From Thiotrichaceae bacterium (GTDB lineage Bacteria; Pseudomonadota; Gammaproteobacteria; Thiotrichales; Thiotrichaceae), in NCBI GenBank assembly GCA_027009095.1, contig JALVDG010000240.1:1-10249 (forward strand): DNA of 10,249 nucleotides. The letters run 5' to 3'. Position numbers and translations under genes: made by a program. Under the pieces are notes generated by a model that ran no database searches, was not told where the DNA came from, and worked only from the letters and a program-made list of their open reading frames with translations. This document shows, piece by piece, positions 6,142-10,249 of this stretch. Every line of letters starts with the position of its first letter. The first letter of the stretch is position 1.

Positions 6142-6738
6142 ATGAGTCATCAAGCACCAAAAAAAATAGACAAGCGAGGAGGCAAGCGTCCAAATGCTGG
6201 ACGCACTACTGCCTCTGCGCCTTTTAAAGAAAAAACAAAACCCATACGCGTGCCGATTAGTCTCATTCCCTCTATTAAAGAAACCCTAGAGGATTTAAAA
6301 AAATTAAGAAAAAGCATGGATATTGAAAATATCGTGCCGATTCCATTAGAGCAAAATCAACTCCGAATCCCTCTGTTTGCCAACACCGTACCTGCGGGTT
6401 CGCCCACTCCAACCGATGACTTTATTGATAACTATCTAAGCCTAAATGATCTCCTTATAAAACGAGAAGAGTCCAGCTTTTTTATTCGTGTAGTTGGTCA
6501 CTCGATGATTGATGCAAATATCTACCCTAATGATATTTTAATTGTCGATCGCTCAATGGAAGCGGTACATGGTAAAGTGGTTATTGCGATTTTAGATAAT
6601 GAATTAACCGTAAAACGTCTCGACTTATCAGGCGATAAACCCGTCTTAAAATCAGAAAATCCTGACTATCCCAATATTCCCGTCAATAGTGAATTATTGA
6701 TCTGGGGAGTGGTCACTTCGGTGATCCATCAACTTTAA
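6142..6738 (+). CDS. UmuD-like S24 autoprotease with basic N-terminal extension, probable DNA-damage repressor
   Basis: The C-terminal part (about residues 76-198) is a LexA/UmuD S24 peptidase. The cleavage site is A85-G86 in NTVPAGSPTP, the nucleophile is S121 in VVGHSMIDA, and the general base is K158 in ELTVKRL. LNDLLIKREESSFFIRV is typical of UmuD. The first 60 residues are extra compared with E. coli UmuD. They hold a glycine/arginine stretch (KRGGKRPNAGR, 11-21) and KPIRVPISLIPSIKETLEDLKKL (33-55), a pattern seen in UmuD-like regulators such as Acinetobacter UmuDAb (recalled, not searched). The fold of this extension is uncertain; a ribbon-helix-helix or related DNA-binding element is possible. 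RecA-stimulated self-cleavage would release the operators. No umuC follows; a MITE begins 31 bp after the stop. No Shine-Dalgarno sequence fits upstream, since the operator occupies that space. An internal ATG at residue 59 would give only the peptidase part. Confidence 0.88.
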   Translation: MSHQAPKKIDKRGGKRPNAGRTTASAPFKEKTKPIRVPISLIPSIKETLEDLKKLRKSMDIENIVPIPLEQNQLRIPLFANTVPAGSPTPTDDFIDNYLSLNDLLIKREESSFFIRVVGHSMIDANIYPNDILIVDRSMEAVHGKVVIAILDNELTVKRLDLSGDKPVLKSENPDYPNIPVNSELLIWGVVTSVIHQL

Positions 6739-6764
6739 TATCAAATACCTTATCCAAGGAATCT

Positions 6765-6769
6765 AAGTA
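6765..6769. repeat. Target-site duplication, left copy (AAGTA)
   Basis: AAGTA directly precedes the left inverted repeat of MITE copy B and recurs exactly at 7124-7128 after its right end. Confidence 0.85.
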
Positions 6770-7123
6770 ACTGATGTTACGCAGTTACTCTTTAGAATAT
6801 CAGTGAAAGTTTTCGTAGCCCTTTTTAGTTTAGGTTCTTTTGCTCTCTTCCGTAAAGGGCTACGACTTACTTTCTTTTGCGTCGCCAAAAGAAAGTAAGC
6901 AAAGAAAAGGCGACCCAGCTAACCGCTTACTCCTGCGCTTCACCCGCTAGAATGGGCAGTGAAAAAACTCGCTCCGTAAACTCCGCTCAAACACTTTCAC
7001 TGCTGATCCATTCTAGCGGGTAAATGCTCGGCGCGGTTAGAATGGGAAGCTTAGCTCCGCCTCGCTAACGCATCGGGCGGAGGGAAAAATATATAATATT
7101 TTTCTATATTGCGTAACATCAGT
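6770..7123 (+). mobile_element. MITE copy B (354 bp, longest copy)
   Basis: It has the same 14-bp termini as copy A (ACTGATGTTACGCA and its complement), the same orientation, and a different perfect 5-bp duplication (AAGTA). Its middle holds an extra long palindrome absent from copy A: ACCCGCTAGAATGG (6942-6955) with CCATTCTAGCGGGT (7008-7021), and CAGTGAAA (6957-6964) with TTTCACTG (6995-7002). It does not encode a transposase. The different duplications show that copies A and B inserted separately, so the region between them need not have moved as one composite transposon. Together with 7124-7260 it fills the gap between the S24 gene and purD. Confidence 0.88.
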
Positions 7124-7128
7124 AAGTA
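7124..7128. repeat. Target-site duplication, right copy (AAGTA)
   Basis: Exact repeat of AAGTA at 6765-6769, immediately after the right terminal inverted repeat of MITE copy B. Confidence 0.85.
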
Positions 7129-7260
7129 ATGTTACAAATTGAAACGCTTAAATTGCCCTTTGCTAAATATCACTTATTTTTATATATTTCAGCTCGAATT
7201 ATATTTTACAAGCGTGTAGTTTCTACGCCCTTTATGTTGTGTGACTTTTTGGAGTAAAAA

Positions 7261-8550
7261 TTGAATATTTTAATTATTGGTAGTGGCGGTCGTGAACATG
7301 CACTGGGCTGGAAAGTTGCACAATCTGACAAGGTATCCCGTGTTTTTATCGCGCCAGGTAATGCAGGGACATGTTTAGAGGATAAGCTAGAGAATATTGA
7401 TATAAGCGTGGAAGACCTTGATGGTTTGCTTGCTTTTGCACAAGAAAATAATATTGCTCTCACCTTAGTTGGCCCTGAAGTACCCTTAGTTTTAGGTGTG
7501 GTCGATAAGTTTAGTGAGGCTGGTTTGCGCTGTTTTGGTCCTACTCAAGGTGCGGCGCAGTTAGAGGGATCAAAAGCCTTTACTAAAGATTTTTTGGCAC
7601 GACATAATATTCCAACCGCAGCTTATGGTAATTTTACCGATATTGACGAGGCTGTGGCTTACGTTAAAAAACAGGGCGCTCCCATCGTTATCAAAGCAGA
7701 TGGTTTAGCCGCTGGTAAGGGAGTAATTCTTGCACAAACAGAAGATGAAGCCATTGACGCAGTTAAAGATATGTTAGCAGGTAATGCCTTTGGCGAGGCT
7801 GGTCATCGTGTGGTAGTTGAGGAGTTTTTGCAGGGTGAAGAAGCCAGCTTTATTGTCATGGCGGATGGTAAAAATATCCTACCACTTGCCAGCTCTCAAG
7901 ATCACAAAGCACGAGATAATGGTGATTTAGGACCTAATACAGGTGGTATGGGGGCTTACTCTCCTGCTCCAGTGGTTACGCCAGAAATGCACGAGCGTAT
8001 TATGCAGCAAGTGATTGAGCCAACAATAAAGGGCATGGCTGATGAAGGGCATCCCTTTACAGGCTTTTTATACGCAGGTGTGATGATTGATACAGATGGC
8101 ATTCCTAAAGTCCTCGAATATAACGTCCGTTTTGGTGATCCTGAAACACAACCAATAATGATGCGTTTAAAATCAGATATTGTGGTGTTAATGGAAGCAG
8201 CCCTTGAGGGTAAATTAGATACAGTAGAAGCAGAGTGGGATTCTCGTGCTGCTTTAGGTGTTGTTTTGGCAGCAAAGGGTTATCCTGATGATTATGCAAA
8301 AGGTGATATTATTTCAGGATTAACAAATACATCGAGTGATAACTCAAAAGTATTTCACGCAGGAACCGCAATGCAAGGTGATGATATTGTTACCAATGGC
8401 GGACGTGTATTATGTGTGGTTGGTTTAGGTGACACGGTAACCGAAGCACAAAAAGTTGCTTATGAGCTAACACGTTCTATACTTTGGGACGGTGTATACT
8501 ATCGCGACGACATAGGTTATCGAGCAGTTATTCGTGAAGAGATTGGATAG
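7261..8550 (+). CDS. purD: Phosphoribosylamine-glycine ligase (GAR synthetase)
   Basis: PurD joins glycine to 5-phosphoribosylamine using ATP, the second step of de novo purine synthesis. The 429-residue length is standard. The N-terminal domain begins NILIIGSGGREHALGWK, followed by LVGPEVPLVLG (69-79). The ATP-grasp core has VIKADGLAAGKGV (143-155), SSQDHKARDNGDLGPNTGGMG (211-231) with SPAP after it, and EYNVRFGDPETQ (286-297). Translation starts at TTG 7261: the NILIIGxGGREHA start is the family N-terminus, and GGAG (7251-7254) lies 6 nt upstream. Many gammaproteobacteria have purH directly before purD; here a MITE and 137 bp of AT-rich sequence come first, so purD probably has its own promoter. 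TTGAAA at 7139-7144 is a possible -35 box, but no good -10 follows at the right distance. Confidence 0.97.
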   Translation: MNILIIGSGGREHALGWKVAQSDKVSRVFIAPGNAGTCLEDKLENIDISVEDLDGLLAFAQENNIALTLVGPEVPLVLGVVDKFSEAGLRCFGPTQGAAQLEGSKAFTKDFLARHNIPTAAYGNFTDIDEAVAYVKKQGAPIVIKADGLAAGKGVILAQTEDEAIDAVKDMLAGNAFGEAGHRVVVEEFLQGEEASFIVMADGKNILPLASSQDHKARDNGDLGPNTGGMGAYSPAPVVTPEMHERIMQQVIEPTIKGMADEGHPFTGFLYAGVMIDTDGIPKVLEYNVRFGDPETQPIMMRLKSDIVVLMEAALEGKLDTVEAEWDSRAALGVVLAAKGYPDDYAKGDIISGLTNTSSDNSKVFHAGTAMQGDDIVTNGGRVLCVVGLGDTVTEAQKVAYELTRSILWDGVYYRDDIGYRAVIREEIG

Positions 8551-8582
8551 TTGTATCCATATCTAAGTCTTATGCGTAGTAT

Positions 8583-8618
8583 CCCCGTAGAGATACGCTT
8601 TGTATCTGGGGAGGTTTT
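8583..8618 (+). terminator. Probable intrinsic terminator after purD
   Basis: CCCC (8583-8586) and AGATAC (8591-8596) pair with GTATCT (8602-8607) and GGGG (8608-8611), with a 4-nt bulge on the left arm. The stem is followed by AGG and TTTT (8615-8618). The bulge and short T run make this a moderate terminator. It begins 33 bp after the purD stop. Confidence 0.5.
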
Positions 8619-8656
8619 ATTGGTATTAATGTTATCAAAAAATAAAGCTTTGTTAT

Positions 8657-8662
8657 TATAAT
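8657..8662 (+). promoter_or_regulatory. Candidate -10 box before the cysteine-rich lipoprotein gene
   Basis: A perfect TATAAT at 8657-8662, with TTATCA (8632-8637) as a weak -35 at a long 19-nt spacing. Initiation about 7 nt downstream would fall at the ribosome binding site (AGAGGA, 8667-8672), leaving an unusually short leader. It may therefore be a chance match in AT-rich sequence. Confidence 0.28.
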
Positions 8663-8680
8663 TAAAAGAGGAATAGATCC

Positions 8681-8977
8681 ATGGAGTCAGTAAAAAAATT
8701 ATCAGGTGCAGCACTAGCGACAGCAGCAGCGACCTTATTATTAACAGCATGTGGTGGCGATAAAGCATCATCCGATAAATCTGCATCAGCAGAAAAGCCC
8801 GCAGCTACAACAAAAGTTGCTGATGTTAAATGTTCGGGCACAAACTCATGTAAAGGTAAATCAGAATGTGCTACGGCAACAAGTAGTTGCAAAGGTCAGA
8901 ACAGTTGTAAAGGTAAAGGTTGGGTTAAAGCAGAATCTAAAGAGGCATGCGAGTCTAGTGGCGGAACGGTTATCTAA
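8681..8977 (+). CDS. Cysteine-rich BufA2/bufferin-like small protein with lipoprotein signal
   Basis: This 98-residue protein starts at ATG 8681, 8 nt after AGAGGA. A signal peptide (1-23: MESVKK, a hydrophobic alanine/leucine stretch, then LLTA) ends in the lipobox LTAC24, followed by GG, which favours an outer-membrane lipoprotein. A Ser/Lys/Ala linker (25-49) leads to a core with cysteines 51, 57, 63, 70, 76 and 90. The repeated pattern is CSGTNSCKGKSEC, SSCKGQNSCKGKGW, then EACESSGGTVI. As I recall it, this CxGxNxCKG pattern is that of BufA2-type bufferins, secreted copper-binding peptides whose cysteines are modified by a DUF692 (BufB) enzyme with BufC. Neither partner gene is in the window, so modification is unproven and the core might bind metal as plain thiols. 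msrB-msrA follow, separated by a terminator-like hairpin, suggesting a shared envelope or metal-stress theme. Confidence 0.78.
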   Translation: MESVKKLSGAALATAAATLLLTACGGDKASSDKSASAEKPAATTKVADVKCSGTNSCKGKSECATATSSCKGQNSCKGKGWVKAESKEACESSGGTVI

Positions 8978-9001
8978 GGTTTTAAGCTACAAAGTTTAAT
9001 C

Positions 9002-9042
9002 AAAAAGCACTGATTCATTTTTATAATGAACAGTGCTTTTTT
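9002..9042 (+). terminator. Intrinsic terminator after the cysteine-rich gene, with a -10-like loop
   Basis: AAAAAGCACTG (9002-9012) pairs with CAGTGCTTTTT (9031-9041), extended inward by TTCAT (9014-9018) with ATGAA (9026-9030) across a one-base bulge. It ends in TTTTTT, with an A run on the other side, so it could act in both directions. A perfect TATAAT (9022-9027) overlaps the loop, so the same DNA could also hold the msrB promoter. No convincing -35 box was found. Confidence 0.82.
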
Positions 9043-9073
9043 GTGTCCAGAAACTTATCAAAAGGATTGTATG

Positions 9074-9535
9074 ATGACAGAGTACACTAAATCACCAAAG
9101 GCCATCGCTAACTTAGATGCAGAACAGTATTATGTCACGCAAGAAAGTGGCACTGAACGACCAGGTAGTGGCAAGTATCTAAACAATCATGCCCCAGGAA
9201 TTTATGTTGATATTGTTTCGGGTGAGCCATTATTTGCATCAACCGATAAGTTTGAATCGGGCTGTGGCTGGCCTAGTTTTACCAAGCCGATTGATACTCA
9301 TTATGTGAATGAGTTACGCGATATGACACATGGAATGGTGCGTACAGAAGTACGTTCAGTATATGGTGATAGTCATCTAGGGCATGTTTTTCCTGATGGT
9401 CCACCAGATAAAGGCGGATTACGCTATTGTATCAACTCTGCATCTTTACGCTTTATTCATCGTGATGATATGGAGGCAGAGGGTTATGGGGAATATATTG
9501 CCCAAGTTGAGAAGGAGGCAAGTGATGAGTATTGA
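9074..9535 (+). CDS. msrB: Peptide-methionine (R)-S-oxide reductase MsrB, zinc-free type
   Basis: MsrB reduces the R epimer of methionine sulfoxide in proteins. From ATG 9074 the product has 153 residues. ATG 9071 is an equally possible start; AAGGA at 9062-9066 serves both. Upstream in-frame codons from 9026 lie inside the terminator and are rejected. Family blocks are [20 protein letters not shown] (35-54), [14 protein letters not shown] (60-73, resolving C64), [22 protein letters not shown] (100-121, catalytic C119) and SASLRFI (122-128). The two CxxC zinc pairs of many MsrBs are absent (VDIVSG and VYGDSH stand in their places), so this is the non-zinc form that recycles through a C119-C64 disulfide and thioredoxin. 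No signal peptide is seen, so it should be cytosolic. msrA overlaps its last 11 nt. Confidence 0.95.
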   Translation: MTEYTKSPKAIANLDAEQYYVTQESGTERPGSGKYLNNHAPGIYVDIVSGEPLFASTDKFESGCGWPSFTKPIDTHYVNELRDMTHGMVRTEVRSVYGDSHLGHVFPDGPPDKGGLRYCINSASLRFIHRDDMEAEGYGEYIAQVEKEASDEY

Positions 9536-10021
9536 GCGTGCAGTATTAGCTGGTGGTTGTTTTTGGGGAATGCAGGATTTAATGCGTAAATTATCAGGTG
9601 TTATTGCAACACGGGTAGGTTACACAGGAGGAGATGTTCCTCATGCAACGTATCGAAATCATGGTTCTCATGCAGAAGCTATCGAAATTGAGTTTGATAA
9701 TGACGTGATTAGTTTTAGAGATCTGCTTGCCTATTTTTTTCAAATTCATGACCCAACCACAATCAACCGTCAAGGTAATGATCGAGGTACATCTTATCGC
9801 TCGGCTATTTTTTATGTTAATGATGAACAGAAAGAAATCGCCTTAAAAACCATTAATGATATTAATGCCTCAGGCTTATGGCCTGGAAAAGTCGTCACAG
9901 AGGTAGTTGCTGTCAGTGATTTTGGGAGGCAGAGCCTGAACATCAAGACTATCTTGAGCGTGTACCGAATGGCTATACTTGTCACTACCCTCGACCTGAC
10001 TGGGTTTTACCAAAATCATAA
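9525..10021 (+). pseudogene. msrA: Peptide-methionine (S)-S-oxide reductase MsrA, frameshifted near the 3' end
   Basis: MsrA reduces the S epimer of methionine sulfoxide and pairs functionally with MsrB. It starts at ATG 9525 within the end of msrB (11-nt overlap), with a strong GGAGG at 9514-9518. The catalytic motif is [10 protein letters not shown] (C12 nucleophile), followed by [27 protein letters not shown] and [26 protein letters not shown]. After codon 133 (SDF) the frame should read [20 protein letters not shown], but the DNA has TTTTGGG where TTTTTGGG is needed. Restoring one T near 9920-9923 recovers a normal C-terminus ([16 protein letters not shown]) and a TAA at 10019-10021, giving 165 residues. 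As read, the frame continues to 10070 with unrelated sequence and loses the C-terminal resolving cysteine region. It may be a recent mutation, phase variation in the T run, or a sequencing error. Confidence 0.88.
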
Positions 10022-10033
10022 GCAGTTACTGAT

Positions 10034-10249
10034 TATGATGTTACGCAGTCACTCTTTAGAATATCAGTGAAGGTTTTCGTAGCCCTTTTGAATTTAGGTT
10101 CTTTTGCTTATTTCTTCTAAGGACTACGACTTACTTTACTAAAGCATAAGATTCGATAAATCTCATCTAATCTTTTGCGTCGCCAAAAGAAAGTAAGCAA
10201 AGAAAAGGCGACCCAGCTAACCGCTTACTCCTGCGCTTTACCCGAGAGA
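10034..10249 (+). mobile_element. MITE copy C (5' part, cut by the window edge)
   Basis: From TGATGTTACGCAGTCACTC (starting 10036) the sequence follows copies A and B in the same orientation, through the shared TTTTGCGTCGCC hairpin segment and ACCGCTTACTCCTGCGCTT. The first two bases of the inverted repeat appear changed (TA for AC). Relative to the other copies it holds a 34-nt insertion at 10138-10171, containing AGATT and AATCT arms, placed just before CTTTTGCGTCGCC. It ends in CCCGAGAGA, as in copy A, where the window stops. Its right end and target duplication are not visible. It begins 13 bp after the repaired msrA stop. Confidence 0.82.

Noticed and set aside
6142..6738. Ordinary LexA or ordinary UmuD
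   Set aside because: LexA has an N-terminal winged helix that is not seen here, and E. coli-type UmuD lacks the 60-residue extension and is normally followed by umuC.
3916..7123. Composite transposon formed by MITE copies A and B
   Set aside because: Each copy has its own different 5-bp target duplication, so they inserted independently; no outer shared duplication is seen.
8751..8999. 82-residue plus-strand frame and minus-strand frames at 8517-8786 and 8662-8892
   Set aside because: They overlap the cysteine-rich gene, which has a good ribosome binding site, a signal peptide and conserved cysteines.
9026..9073. Upstream extension of msrB starting at 9026
   Set aside because: The codons lie in the terminator hairpin and the residues do not match MsrB; the ribosome binding site supports 9071 or 9074.

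Overview
The window looks like a chromosomal segment from an AT-rich gammaproteobacterium. The main clue is the minus-strand gene order tonB, yqgE (algH), ruvX, pyrR, pyrB, pyrC-prime (positions 3762 down to 1), which is the arrangement I recall from Pseudomonas aeruginosa (tonB3-algH-yqgF-pyrR-pyrB-pyrC'). Sequence identity cannot be measured here, so no genus is offered. The left edge cuts the pyrC-like gene and the right edge cuts a repeat element.

Region 1 (1-3762, minus strand) is one tightly packed operon. pyrR/ruvX, pyrB/pyrR and pyrC'/pyrB overlap by 8, 11 and 4 nt. It joins an energy-transducer-like TonB protein, the conserved YqgE/AlgH protein, the RuvX nuclease-fold protein, a PyrR-type phosphoribosyltransferase-fold regulator, aspartate transcarbamoylase and a dihydroorotase homologue. 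That homologue has lost both histidines of its HxH zinc motif, so it is probably the non-catalytic partner subunit of PyrB.

Region 2 (3916-7123) is an accessory block bounded by two copies of a short non-coding inverted-repeat element (MITE). Both have the same 14-bp terminal inverted repeats and each has its own perfect 5-bp target duplication. Between them lie two plus-strand genes. One is an unrecognised four-helix membrane protein with a coiled coil and a C-terminal zinc ribbon. The other is a UmuD-like S24 autoprotease with a basic, RPNAGR-containing N-terminal extension. The same 18-bp palindrome core (GAAAAGTGTACACTTTTC) stands upstream of the first gene and directly before the start codon of the second. 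My reading is a self-cleaving repressor, inactivated by DNA damage, that controls itself and the membrane protein. No umuC polymerase gene is present in the window. The block also carries strong hairpins and a cluster of three small palindromes inside the membrane-protein gene.

Region 3 (7261-10249, plus strand) holds purD (TTG start), a small cysteine-rich BufA2/bufferin-like protein with a lipoprotein signal, and an overlapping msrB-msrA pair for methionine sulfoxide repair. msrA has a one-base deletion in a T run at the end of codon 133 that breaks the reading frame. A third copy of the MITE begins 13 bp after the position where its undamaged frame would stop.
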